Shown: one piece after another, positions 41,602 to 49,362 of the stretch
How the letters are laid out: the number at the start of each line of letters is the position of its first letter
Numbering within the stretch: the stretch's first letter is position 1
DNA from: Candidatus Microthrix subdominans
GTDB taxonomy: Bacteria > Actinomycetota > Acidimicrobiia > Acidimicrobiales > Microtrichaceae
Direction: 5' to 3'
Assembly: GCA_016719385.1 (NCBI GenBank)
Contig: JADJZA010000001.1
Span: 248,001-312,000, forward strand
DNA length: 64,000 bases
Notes under the pieces: generated by a model
The model's input: the letters and a program-made list of their open reading frames with translations, nothing else
What the model was told of the DNA's origin: nothing
Databases searched by the model: none
Program-made: the position numbers and the translations under genes

Positions 41602-42126
41602 TCACGAAGCCGCCGCGTCGTTCGACCAGAACTCCCGCCAGGTGTCCCAGGCCTCCGGTCGGGTGCCCAGACCGTCGTGGTTCTTCGGCCAGTCGGCAGG
41701 CGGCAGCGTTAGCGGGTTCACTCCCACCTCGGCGCCGTAGAACAGCTCGTGGATCCGACGCACGAAGTACCAGCGGCCGTCCCGTCGCTCGTAGGTGTCG
41801 CTGTAGAGGATGGCCTGGTGGATCCAGCGGTCGCCGTCCTGGATCTCGGCCTTGCAGTACACCTGGCCGGCGGCATGGTCGGCGTCGACCACGTCGACCA
41901 GCTGAGTGCCGACGAACAGAAACGAGCGGCCGATGCCTCGCAACGCCTGGTCGAAGCTGTCTCGCAGCGTTTCTCGTCCGGTGCCGAGCCGGCCGACGTT
42001 GACGTCGTCGACAAACAGCCCGACCAGCGTGTCCAAATCGCGGGCGTCGGTGGCGATCGCATAACGGGCCACCAGATTGCGGATCTCGTCGGTGGCGATC
42101 AGGCGCTCGAGCGGAGACGGGTCCAT
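41602..42126 (-). CDS. SnoaL/NTF2-like domain protein
   Basis: Product of 174 residues from ATG 42126. A helical start (LERLIATDEIRNLVARYAIATDARDLDTLVGLFVDD) leads into the cone-shaped beta-sheet: GQVYCKAEIQ, HQAILYSDTYERRDGRWYFVRRIHELFYG. This matches SnoaL-like proteins that often act as small isomerases, hydratases or cyclases. TAGACC lies seven bases upstream, a weak leaderless signal. Together with the next gene (hotdog thioesterase) it may serve acyl-CoA metabolism. Confidence 0.85.
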   Translation of the reverse strand: MDPSPLERLIATDEIRNLVARYAIATDARDLDTLVGLFVDDVNVGRLGTGRETLRDSFDQALRGIGRSFLFVGTQLVDVVDADHAAGQVYCKAEIQDGDRWIHQAILYSDTYERRDGRWYFVRRIHELFYGAEVGVNPLTLPPADWPKNHDGLGTRPEAWDTWREFWSNDAAAS

Positions 42127-42136
42127 AGCGCCCGGT

Positions 42137-42547
42137 CTAGTCCTTGGCCCGAGGCAGCACATAGGTGCCCTGGGCGACGGCCGTGGGTCGGTCGGAGCGA
42201 TCATCCATCCACACCGACACCGAGCCGACCACCGAACGACGGGTGGCGGTGGCCAGGTCGGCTCGTGCCCAGATGCGTTCCCCCTGCGCGGGGCGCAGGA
42301 AGCGGATCGACAGCTCGGAGGTGAGCGCCATCGGCTCGATGCGGCCGATCGCCACGAAGGTCACGTACCAGAGGGCCGCATCGGCGATAGCGAATTGGGT
42401 CGGGCCAGAGACGTACCCGCCGGGCCGAATCGACAGCTCGCTCAGCTCGGTCGATGCAACGGCGTAGGTGCCGCCCAGTTCGACGCAGTTGGCGCCGGCG
42501 CCGGGGAAGTGCTCGGCCAGCATGACGTTGACGTCGTCGGCGTTCAT
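42137..42547 (-). CDS. Hotdog-fold thioesterase, PaaI type
   Basis: Product of 136 residues from ATG 42547. Its -10 element TAGGGT lies seven bases upstream and includes the stop codon of the preceding gene. GGYVSGPTQFAIADAALWYVTF carries the hotdog helix, with aspartate at the usual catalytic place. MALTSELSIRFLRPAQGERIWARADL is the second family segment. PaaI-like proteins hydrolyse acyl-CoA thioesters. It is followed directly by the NTF2-like gene, and the acyl-CoA synthetase gene lies upstream. Confidence 0.88.
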   Translation of the reverse strand: MNADDVNVMLAEHFPGAGANCVELGGTYAVASTELSELSIRPGGYVSGPTQFAIADAALWYVTFVAIGRIEPMALTSELSIRFLRPAQGERIWARADLATATRRSVVGSVSVWMDDRSDRPTAVAQGTYVLPRAKD

Positions 42548-42557
42548 CCGCCGAACC

Positions 42558-43310
42558 CTACGGCTCCACCGACCTCGGCAGGGTCGTCGGTCGCGCAGGG
42601 GCGAGGCCGATGTCGACGCCTGATCCGTCATGGTCCGACAGGCGGCGTCCGTCGACCTGGTTGGGCCAGCCCCACACCGTCTGGGCCTGTAGGTGATCGC
42701 TGAGTGCGATGTGATCGATGCCCGGTCGGGAGACACCTTTCAGGACACCTTCGGTTACGATCTGCAGTGGTTGGAACGCTGCGGCGAGTGCCTGGGCGGC
42801 GCGATGGTTACCGTAGCGAACCCGTGGGATCCGCTGGTTGAAGTCGCCGACGACGATCGTCGGCACGGTTACCCCGGCGATCATGTCGGCGAGGATCGCC
42901 AGGTAGTCGAGGTGCAGCTCCCACGGGCGACGCTTAACGTCGATTGGGTAGGTGACCTCGGCCATGTGCCATGGGATGCAGACCGCCAACACCCGGATCG
43001 GCCCGATGGGCGTCTCGGTGGTGGCGGCGACAAAGCGGCTGGTGTCGAGCCCTGGCGCACCAGCGTGGTCGACGTCTGAGAATGGCTGGCGGGACCAGGC
43101 CAGGACCGTGCGCTCGTCGGCGTCGTGGCGTGGCTTTCGGGGCGGCTTGCTCCAGAGGGTGTGGCCGCCCCGTTTGGGGAACGTGATCCGGGTTTCGGTC
43201 AGCACCGCGATGTCGGGCGCCAGCGAGAACACATGGTCGACCGCTGCGCTGCCGCGCCCGCGTAGCGGCTGGGTTCGCTCGAGGTTCCAGGTGAGGATGC
43301 GGGCCGGCAC
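42558..43310 (-). CDS. Endonuclease/exonuclease/phosphatase-fold protein
   Basis: Product of 250 residues from GTG 43310, six bases after the acyl-CoA synthetase stop. Metal-dependent phosphoesterase motifs are in order: ARILTWNLERT (Asn/Glu), VLTETRITF (Glu), VVGDFNQRIPR (Asp/Asn), GIDHIALSD (Asp/His), and LSDHDG (Asp-His). All catalytic residues of the exonuclease III/DNase I superfamily are present. No signal peptide is visible. The substrate may be DNA, a sugar phosphate or a lipid headgroup. Confidence 0.88.
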   Translation of the reverse strand: MPARILTWNLERTQPLRGRGSAAVDHVFSLAPDIAVLTETRITFPKRGGHTLWSKPPRKPRHDADERTVLAWSRQPFSDVDHAGAPGLDTSRFVAATTETPIGPIRVLAVCIPWHMAEVTYPIDVKRRPWELHLDYLAILADMIAGVTVPTIVVGDFNQRIPRVRYGNHRAAQALAAAFQPLQIVTEGVLKGVSRPGIDHIALSDHLQAQTVWGWPNQVDGRRLSDHDGSGVDIGLAPARPTTLPRSVEP

Positions 43311-43316
43311 CGGGGA

Positions 43317-44801
43317 TCAGCCGGCTGCCTGTGCCGAACGGCTGCGCAGATCGGGCTTGGCCATCTTGCCAATCGGGTTCTTGGGCAGGTTGTCGATGAT
43401 CGTGATCTGTACGGCCACCTTGTAGCGGGCCAACCGATCGGCGCACCGCGCCAGTAGCTCCTCAGCGGTGGTGGCGCCTGCGTTTCTCAGCGAGACGTAG
43501 GCCACCGGCACCTCGCCAAGCACGTCGTCGGGGCGACCAACCACCGCGGCCTCCAGCACCTCGGGATGCCCATAGAGCACGTTCTCGATTCCCTTGGGGT
43601 AGATGTTCTCGCCGCCCCGGATGATCATGTCCTTCAATCGGTCGACGATGCTCAGGTAGCCGACCTCGTCGATCGCGCCGACGTCGCCGGTACGCAGCCA
43701 GCCGTCGACGAGGGTGTTGGGGGTCTCCTCGGGGCGTCCCAGGTAGCCGCGCATCACGATCGGACCGCGAATGATCACTTCGCCCCGGCCCTCTGTGGTC
43801 GGGCGACCGTCTTCGCCGAGCAATATCACCTCTTGGCCCGGCAGCGCCACGCCGACGGTGCCCGGCTTGTGGACGCCGTCGATCGGGTTCAGCGTCGAGG
43901 CGCAGGTGGCCTCCGAGAGCCCGTAGCCCTCCACGATCGGGAGGCTGAAGCGCTGCTCGAAGCGTTCGATCAGCTCGGCGGGCATCGGCGCCGCACCGCA
44001 CACGGCGAAGCGAACCGATGACACGTCGGGCTCGACGCTGTCGGGCAGCGTGGACAACATGGCGTAGATGGCCGGCACGGCGGAGAAGTAGGTCGGCCGC
44101 TCCCGAGCGATGATGTCGAAGAACGCCAAGGGCGAGAACCTGGCGGTGATCGACGTGGACCCGCCGACGGCCAGCGGCGACAGGATTGACACGACGATGC
44201 CGTTGACGTGGAACAGCGGCAGGATGAGTAGGCAACGATCGGTCGCGCCGAGCCCGGTCGCCTCGATGATGCCCGTCACCATGGCGATCAGGTTGGCGTG
44301 GTCGAGCTCAACCCCCTTGGGTGTCCCGGTCGTGCCGCTGGTGTAGATGAGCAGGGCCAACGCCGACGGATCGGTTGCGGAGGGCACGGTGGCGCCGCCG
44401 AAACCACCAGTGGTGGGAAGATCCGCCACATCGACGAAGGTGGCGTCGTCCAACTGGAACGCAGACCCTTCGTGGACCACGACCTTCGAGGCGGAGTCGC
44501 TCAACTGAAACTCGGCCTCGTTGGCCTTCTGGGCGGGGTTGACCGGCGTGAGCGTGGCGCCGACCTGCCAGGCGGCGAACATGACGACGACGAGCTCGAC
44601 GCGGTTGGTGAGAACAGTGGCCACCACGTCGCCGGCACCGACGCTGTGCGAGGCCAACATGGCGGCCGTAGCGTCGACCCGCTGAGCGAACTCGACGTTG
44701 GTCAGGTCGAGGCGGTCATCGTCCAAGCACCTACCGCCGGGGTGCTCGGCGGCGCGTCGGGCAGGAAGGGTTGCCAGATGGTCGATCGTTGGCTCGATCA
44801 C
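43317..44801 (-). CDS. AMP-dependent acyl-CoA synthetase
   Basis: Adenylate-forming enzyme of 494 residues from GTG 44801. It activates a carboxylic acid to acyl-AMP and then acyl-CoA. Motifs: the P-loop-like ALLIYTSGTTGTPKGVELDH (about residues 150-170), VEGYGLSEATCAS, GWLRTGDVGAID and the catalytic lysine region LPKNPIGKMAKPDL near the C-terminus. Length is normal for FadD-type medium-chain synthetases. Downstream genes for a phosphoesterase, thioesterase and NTF2-like protein follow on the same strand. Confidence 0.93.
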   Translation of the reverse strand: MIEPTIDHLATLPARRAAEHPGGRCLDDDRLDLTNVEFAQRVDATAAMLASHSVGAGDVVATVLTNRVELVVVMFAAWQVGATLTPVNPAQKANEAEFQLSDSASKVVVHEGSAFQLDDATFVDVADLPTTGGFGGATVPSATDPSALALLIYTSGTTGTPKGVELDHANLIAMVTGIIEATGLGATDRCLLILPLFHVNGIVVSILSPLAVGGSTSITARFSPLAFFDIIARERPTYFSAVPAIYAMLSTLPDSVEPDVSSVRFAVCGAAPMPAELIERFEQRFSLPIVEGYGLSEATCASTLNPIDGVHKPGTVGVALPGQEVILLGEDGRPTTEGRGEVIIRGPIVMRGYLGRPEETPNTLVDGWLRTGDVGAIDEVGYLSIVDRLKDMIIRGGENIYPKGIENVLYGHPEVLEAAVVGRPDDVLGEVPVAYVSLRNAGATTAEELLARCADRLARYKVAVQITIIDNLPKNPIGKMAKPDLRSRSAQAAG

Positions 44802-44840
44802 CCCAACCTATGACGCTGGTCACCTGACAGGAACCCGCTC

Positions 44841-45215
44841 GTGTCCAGAGGACGCAGGGCGTATGACAATTCAAGTCCCAACACGTTGTTGGTCACCCGT
44901 TCTGACGCGATCCCGGTACTCAACGAGATCGTCGTTGCTCCCGTCACCTCCATGATCCGCCACATTCCGACGTGCCTCCCCGTCGGCGCAGCCGAGGGAA
45001 TCAACCATGACAGCGTCGTCGTGTTCGACCAGGTGCGGTGTATGCCGAAGTCGGCAATGGCAGAGCGCCTGGGAGCTTGGTCACACGAGCGCCGCCACGA
45101 GATCTGCACGGCGCTTGCGTCGCTCTCGATTGTTGAGGTCTGTGGTCGGGCAGCAGGCGGAGCCGCAACCCTCGCCCGGCGACGTAGGCGCACGCCTTGC
45201 GGGTCAAGCCGGTGA
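44841..45215 (+). CDS. MazF/PemK-like toxin, probably degenerate
   Basis: Frame of 124 residues. The core TLLVTRSDAIPVLNEIVVAP, then MIRHIPTCLPVGAAEGINHD and SVVVFDQVRCMPKSAMAERLG, is clearly MazF/PemK, an mRNA interferase fold. The usual start of the family (a short strand with V-W-x-V-D-L before the RRPVLVV segment) is missing, and GTG 44841 has no ribosome site. The last 28 residues (AGGAATLARRRRRTPC) look like a frame read past the true end. No antitoxin gene is next to it. It is best seen as a solitary, decaying toxin. Confidence 0.55.
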   Translation: MSRGRRAYDNSSPNTLLVTRSDAIPVLNEIVVAPVTSMIRHIPTCLPVGAAEGINHDSVVVFDQVRCMPKSAMAERLGAWSHERRHEICTALASLSIVEVCGRAAGGAATLARRRRRTPCGSSR

Positions 45216-45222
45216 GGGACGG

Positions 45223-45891
45223 TCAGTGTGACGCCGGTACCCAGGCCGGATCCCTACCTGCGAACCCCAGCAGGCGGTCGATGGCTGGAGCGTCGCTGCC
45301 GACGTTGACCTCGGCGTCGAAGAAGCCGGTGTCGGGACCGCGGTACTCGGGCTTCACCATGCCGAGCAGAAACTCGTGCGCCGGGGCCACCGCTGCGGTC
45401 GGAGGGTCGTACCGCTGGTCGGTCGCCATGGCCAGGTCCCAGGCGTGGATGATGTATTCGCCGAGCGCCATGCCCAACACTCCGTCGCCTGGCATGCGGG
45501 ATCCAGTCATCGTGACCGCCTGCGAGGCGGCGTCGTTGGTGATCGCCTGCTGGACTTGTGTCGAGCAGCGACGCACGACGTCGCTTGCCTGCTCGTCTTC
45601 CAGGACGAACGCTTCCGGGTCGGGACGCGGCGAGTCGGCGGGCGGATCGGACAACGCAGTGGCAAAGAAGTCGAGCCACCCAAGGACGTGTTGACGAAGT
45701 TCGCCGGCGTTGTAGTGCTCACAGGGTGTTGGCAGCACCACCTGGGTGTCGTCGAGGTCGATCACGGCCGCCAACCGTTCGAGCACCTCCGCAAAGAGGG
45801 GGCCCGAAGCGTCGGGATCGCAGAACACTGCGGGAGCGGATGTGGGAAAGAGCGGGAGTTCGTCGTCGGTTGTTGCGGTCGCGTCGGTCAT
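45223..45891 (-). CDS. TIGR03086-family metal-binding (DinB-like) protein
   Basis: Product of 222 residues from ATG 45891; TACCGT lies seven bases upstream, a predicted leaderless start. LPTPCEHYNAGELRQHVLGWLDFF gives the first metal histidines, and LGMALGEYIIHAWDLAMATD the second site. This is the TIGR03086 branch of the DinB/mycothiol-maleylpyruvate isomerase superfamily, common in actinobacteria. Members may use mycothiol as co-substrate. The promoter region of 73 bases is shared with the AraC gene. Confidence 0.88.
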   Translation of the reverse strand: MTDATATTDDELPLFPTSAPAVFCDPDASGPLFAEVLERLAAVIDLDDTQVVLPTPCEHYNAGELRQHVLGWLDFFATALSDPPADSPRPDPEAFVLEDEQASDVVRRCSTQVQQAITNDAASQAVTMTGSRMPGDGVLGMALGEYIIHAWDLAMATDQRYDPPTAAVAPAHEFLLGMVKPEYRGPDTGFFDAEVNVGSDAPAIDRLLGFAGRDPAWVPASH

Positions 45892-45964
45892 GGGTGCCAC
45901 GGTACAAATGCGCCGCGACCGGCGCTTGAAGATCCACGCCAACTTTCACCGGTATTCTCGGCGG
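45892..45964. promoter_or_regulatory. Compact divergent leaderless promoter pair
   Basis: Both starts (ATG 45891 minus, GTG 45965 plus) carry their own -10: TACCGT (45904-45899, seven-base gap) and TATTCT (45953-45958, six-base gap). All control sites for both genes must fit into these 73 bases, so autoregulation by the AraC product is plausible. Confidence 0.55.
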
Positions 45965-46840
45965 GTGCCTTCAGCGCTTCCCGACGACACCCGCGGCATC
46001 GTCGACCCGCAGGAGATGATGCGCTACGTCGACTTCGCCCGGTATCCGGCGGGTGAGGCGCTCGATGGGCTGGTCGAGTGGTTCTGGTCGGTGGCGTGGA
46101 GCATGCCCCCGGGGACATTTCACGATCAGCAGGTACTGAACCACCCGGCAGGCAACATCAGCATCGGCACCTTGGATGACGCCGGGGTGCCACTCGATCC
46201 GGCCGAAGGCAGGGTCTACGGGGTGATGAGCAGCGTCAGCAACCGTCACCTGACCGTCGAGGGATGGACGGTGGCGGCGCGCACGACGGTGGGCGGGTTG
46301 GGCGTGCTGCTCGATGCGTCGGCAAGGACGGCGGCCGACGCCGAGCTGAACTTCATTGACGGATTGCCGGGGCTCACCCCCGGCGATCTGGTGGCAGGGG
46401 TGGCGAAGATCGGTGATAACGAACCACGAACCGGCGCGCTGCGGGAGGGGTTGGAATCCCTGGTCGCCCGCCGTGACCCGGCCATGATCGCCGAGGCGCG
46501 GGAGGTGGCGGCGGTCGCCGCTCTGGCCGAGCATGACCGCAGCGTCTGCCGAATTGAGCAGTTGGCCTGCGCTGCCGGCGCCAGCGTCCGCACCCTTCAG
46601 CGCCTCTTCGACTTTCACGTCGGGGCCAGCCCGTCGTTCGTCATTCGCCGCTGGCGCATCATCGAAGCCGCCGAGGCGGCCCGTCGGGCCAGCGATGACG
46701 GAAATAGCTGGCGGGGCTGGGCGGCGATCGCAGCCGAGCTCGGCTACGCAGACCAGGCCCACCTGACGCGGGATTTCCGTCGACACCTGGGGACGTCCCC
46801 GTCCGCCTACCTGTCCCGCACCACCCGACAGGGCTCGTGA
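45965..46840 (+). CDS. AraC-family transcriptional regulator
   Basis: Product of 291 residues from GTG 45965. The first 170 residues form a sensor domain with DGLVEWFWSVAWSMPPGTFHDQQVLNHP and HLTVEGWTVAARTTVGGLGV, related to the DUF6597 sensor often found in AraC proteins. The C-terminal 100 residues are the DNA-binding domain: CRIEQLACAAGASVRTLQRLF (first helix-turn-helix) and WAAIAAELGYADQAHLTRDF (second), then GTSPSAYL. The ligand is unknown. It is divergent from the TIGR03086 gene. Confidence 0.92.
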   Translation: MPSALPDDTRGIVDPQEMMRYVDFARYPAGEALDGLVEWFWSVAWSMPPGTFHDQQVLNHPAGNISIGTLDDAGVPLDPAEGRVYGVMSSVSNRHLTVEGWTVAARTTVGGLGVLLDASARTAADAELNFIDGLPGLTPGDLVAGVAKIGDNEPRTGALREGLESLVARRDPAMIAEAREVAAVAALAEHDRSVCRIEQLACAAGASVRTLQRLFDFHVGASPSFVIRRWRIIEAAEAARRASDDGNSWRGWAAIAAELGYADQAHLTRDFRRHLGTSPSAYLSRTTRQGS

Positions 46841-46849
46841 GCGGCGCCG

Positions 46850-47434
46850 TTAACGGTCGACCCATTTGGGCGTGAAGGCAGGGGCGTCGCGTGAGGCAAG
46901 GCTCACGGCGGCCTCGGCGCTCTCGGTGCGTTGGGCCAGCGTCCCGTGGTGATCCTTCATAAATCCGGCCGCAGCCGATCCTGCGATGAAGTCGAACAGC
47001 GGGGCGAAGAACCGGTCGACGTCGAGGAACACGATCGGCACCGAAATCAGTCCCAGCTGGTTCCACGTCAGCAACTCAAATGCCTCGTCGAGTGTGCCGA
47101 ATCCGCCGGGCAGGACGACCACGCCGTCCGCCAGTTCGGCCATGCGCGCCTTGCGCCGATGCATGGTGGGCTGCACGTCCAGCTCGGTCAACCCCTCGTG
47201 GGCCACCTCCAGCCCAACGAGCTGCTCGGTCATCACGCCGATGACCTCACCTCCGCTCGCCAACACCTCGTCGGCCAGGATGCCCATCAGGCCGACGTGG
47301 CCCCCGCCGAAGACCAGCCGGTGGCCGGCGCTCACGATCGCAGAACCGAGGGCCAACGCTGCCGTCCTGAACGCCGGGTCGATGCCGCTGCTCGACCCGC
47401 AGAACACGCAGATGTTTCGGGGAGTCGGCTCCAT
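46850..47434 (-). CDS. LOG family protein (TIGR00730, Rossmann fold)
   Basis: Product of 194 residues from ATG 47434; CAGAAT lies six bases upstream, a predicted leaderless start. ICVFCGSSSGIDPAF, LVFGGGHVGLMGILAD, the arginine motif TMHRRKARMAE and the catalytic VVLPGGFGTLDEAFELLTW are all present. LOG proteins hydrolyse nucleotide N-glycosidic bonds (cytokinin-riboside monophosphate phosphoribohydrolase activity). In bacteria they may clean up modified nucleotides. It is convergent with the AraC gene. Confidence 0.93.
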   Translation of the reverse strand: MEPTPRNICVFCGSSSGIDPAFRTAALALGSAIVSAGHRLVFGGGHVGLMGILADEVLASGGEVIGVMTEQLVGLEVAHEGLTELDVQPTMHRRKARMAELADGVVVLPGGFGTLDEAFELLTWNQLGLISVPIVFLDVDRFFAPLFDFIAGSAAAGFMKDHHGTLAQRTESAEAAVSLASRDAPAFTPKWVDR

Positions 47435-47519
47435 GCGTGGATTCTGCCACCCGCACCGGTCTGCGACATGTGCGTCGATGCCGTGGTCATCCGTGCATGC
47501 AAAATGTAACTTCGGTGGC

Positions 47520-47765
47520 ATGACCACACTGCGCCGCAAGCGCTTTGCCGCCCAGGTCACCCGCGACTTCGAGTTGCTCCGGCGAGATCCTGTCGCGTGG
47601 CGTGACTACGTGGCAGAGTCCGAGGCCACCTCGGTTTCGGACGGCCTGGATGAGCGAACTCTGGCTGGTCGAACCTGGCTGCTCATGCACCGCTTGGGGG
47701 TGGCCGGGTGGGAAGTGATGGACCAGGTGTCCTTCAACATCGCCACGTTGCTCGATCACGGCTGA
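47520..47765 (+). CDS. Small hypothetical protein
   Basis: Frame of 81 residues from ATG 47520. TAACTT lies seven bases upstream, so the leaderless pattern seen in this genome supports this start. The protein is charged and helical: TLRRKRFAAQVTRDFELLRR, then LDERTLAGRTWLLMHRLGVAG. No family is recognised. It is divergent from the LOG gene, 85 bases apart. Confidence 0.5.
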   Translation: MTTLRRKRFAAQVTRDFELLRRDPVAWRDYVAESEATSVSDGLDERTLAGRTWLLMHRLGVAGWEVMDQVSFNIATLLDHG

Positions 47766-48033
47766 GGAACCACCGGCTCTCCGAGGAACAACAGCGCCAC
47801 CGACGACCGCTCGATCTCGGCCGGGTCCCAACCGAGGCGCGCGCAGTGCTCGCCGAGCACAGCAGAACTCGATGCCGTGGGCCCGATGCTCGTTGTCCTG
47901 CCACCCGGCACCGAGCCCCAACGCCATGCGGCCATTCGAGATTGGTCGGCGGTGACCGCCTGCTTCGCCAGCACGTCCGGATTTCGGTAGGTGTTGCCAC
48001 ACGCCAACGGGCCGAGGCGCACCCGGTCGGTGG
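47766..48033 (-). pseudogene. Remnant of an LLM-type flavin/F420-dependent oxidoreductase
   Basis: Reading several frames on the minus strand gives pieces of a luciferase-like monooxygenase: VRLGPLACGNTYRNPDVLAK, then in another frame SNGRMALGLGAGWQDNEHRA, and then CARLGWDPAEIERSSVALLF. The order is right but the frame shifts at least twice, and a middle stretch of roughly 100 residues is absent. The gene is dead. It lies just after dinB. Confidence 0.7.
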
Positions 48034-48036
48034 CCC

Positions 48037-49251
48037 TTACGGTCGAGCTGCCCCCGGATCGGGAAGCAGCGGCACGTGAATGCCGCTGGCCCGCCCCAGC
48101 AGGGTGGCCCGGCCGATCGAACTTGAGCCGTATCGGTCGCGGACGGCGTCGACCGCACCGTCCAGGTCGACCGTCGAGCGCCCGTTGAACACCAGGCTCT
48201 GTTGAACGGCGTCGGCGGGCGACAGGTTGGCGATGGTGAACCCGAGCAGCGTGAGCCCCCGGCGCTCGATCTCGTCCCGGCGTGCAACGAGCAGCGCGTG
48301 GCCGGCATCGAGAAAGGCTGCGGTCGATCCGGTGGCCTCGGGCACGCTGTGCGAGCGGGTGTCGGCGGTGAAGTCGCCGAAGCGAAAGCGCAGCATGACG
48401 GTGCGGCCCACCCGGTTGCCGTCCCGAAGGCGGCGGGAGACGTGGTCGACCAGCTCCAACAGGATGGCCTCCAGCTCGGCGAAGCCGGGGCGGCGCTGCC
48501 CGAGCGCCCGCTGGGAGCCGATCGACGATCGCCGCTTGCCCGTCATCACGCGCCGGGGGTCGCGGTTGTGGGCGAGCGCATGCATCTGACGCCCCGACCC
48601 GGCGCCCAGCATGGCAACCAGGCGGACCTCGTCCAGTTCGGCCACCTGACCGACCGTCGTGATGCCGCTGCGCCCCAGCTTTTCCTCGGTTTTTGGGCCC
48701 ACACCCCACAGCCGGCCGACGGGCAGCGGATGCAGAAATTCGAGTTCGCCGTCGGGCTCCACCACGAGCAGCCCGTCCGGCTTGCACACCCCGCTGGCCA
48801 CCTTGGCCAGAAACTTGGTGCGGGCCACACCCACCGAGATGGCCAGGCCAACCTCGGCCAGCACCCGTGCCCGGAGCCTGGCGGCGACCAACTTCGGCGG
48901 GCCGACCAGCCGGCCCAGGCCCGATACGTCGAGGAACGCCTCGTCGATCGAGATGGGCTCCACCAAGGGCGTGGTGTCGTCAAAGATCTCGAACACCCGT
49001 CGGCTGGCCTGGGTGTAGGTGTCCATCCGCGGGGGGACGACGATCAGCTCGGGACACAGCGCCCGGGCGGCACGGATGTTCATCGGGCCTCGCACACCCC
49101 GTCGGCGGGCCTCGTAGCTGGCGGCCAGGATCACCCCGCCCCCGACCGCCATCGGTCGACCCCGAAGTTCAGGCCGGTCCCGCTGCTCGACCGAGGCGTA
49201 AAACGCGTCCAGGTCGGCGTGAAGAATGCCGGCCTCGATAGTCGAACGCAT
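48037..49251 (-). CDS. dinB: DNA polymerase IV (Y-family)
   Basis: Error-prone translesion polymerase of 404 residues from ATG 49251. The metal sites are in GILHADLDAFYASVEQRD and PISIDEAFLDVSGL; ILAASYEARRRGVRGPMNIR is the fingers segment. The helix-hairpin-helix LWGVGPKTEEKLGRSGITTV and the little-finger domain (DGNRVGRTVMLRFRFGDFT) follow. The usual C-terminal beta-clamp motif cannot be placed with certainty. TACACT seven bases upstream predicts a leaderless mRNA. A LexA box overlaps the start codon, so it should be induced in the SOS response. Confidence 0.95.
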   Translation of the reverse strand: MRSTIEAGILHADLDAFYASVEQRDRPELRGRPMAVGGGVILAASYEARRRGVRGPMNIRAARALCPELIVVPPRMDTYTQASRRVFEIFDDTTPLVEPISIDEAFLDVSGLGRLVGPPKLVAARLRARVLAEVGLAISVGVARTKFLAKVASGVCKPDGLLVVEPDGELEFLHPLPVGRLWGVGPKTEEKLGRSGITTVGQVAELDEVRLVAMLGAGSGRQMHALAHNRDPRRVMTGKRRSSIGSQRALGQRRPGFAELEAILLELVDHVSRRLRDGNRVGRTVMLRFRFGDFTADTRSHSVPEATGSTAAFLDAGHALLVARRDEIERRGLTLLGFTIANLSPADAVQQSLVFNGRSTVDLDGAVDAVRDRYGSSSIGRATLLGRASGIHVPLLPDPGAARP

Positions 49252-49256
49252 GTTCG
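49243..49256. promoter_or_regulatory. LexA (SOS) box over the dinB start codon
   Basis: CGAAC-GCAT-GTTCG matches the actinobacterial SOS box CGAAC-N4-GTTCG in every conserved base. It covers the ATG at 49251 and lies three bases past the -10 (49259-49264). Confidence 0.8.
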
Positions 49257-49362
49257 TCAGTGTACTCAGCGTTTGTGACGTGAGGGCGGGAACTTTCCGC
49301 CGCAGCGGGGGCGGGCCGGAGCTTGGCATGCAGGTGGAGGTTTGAACCCCTACCGTGGCCGT

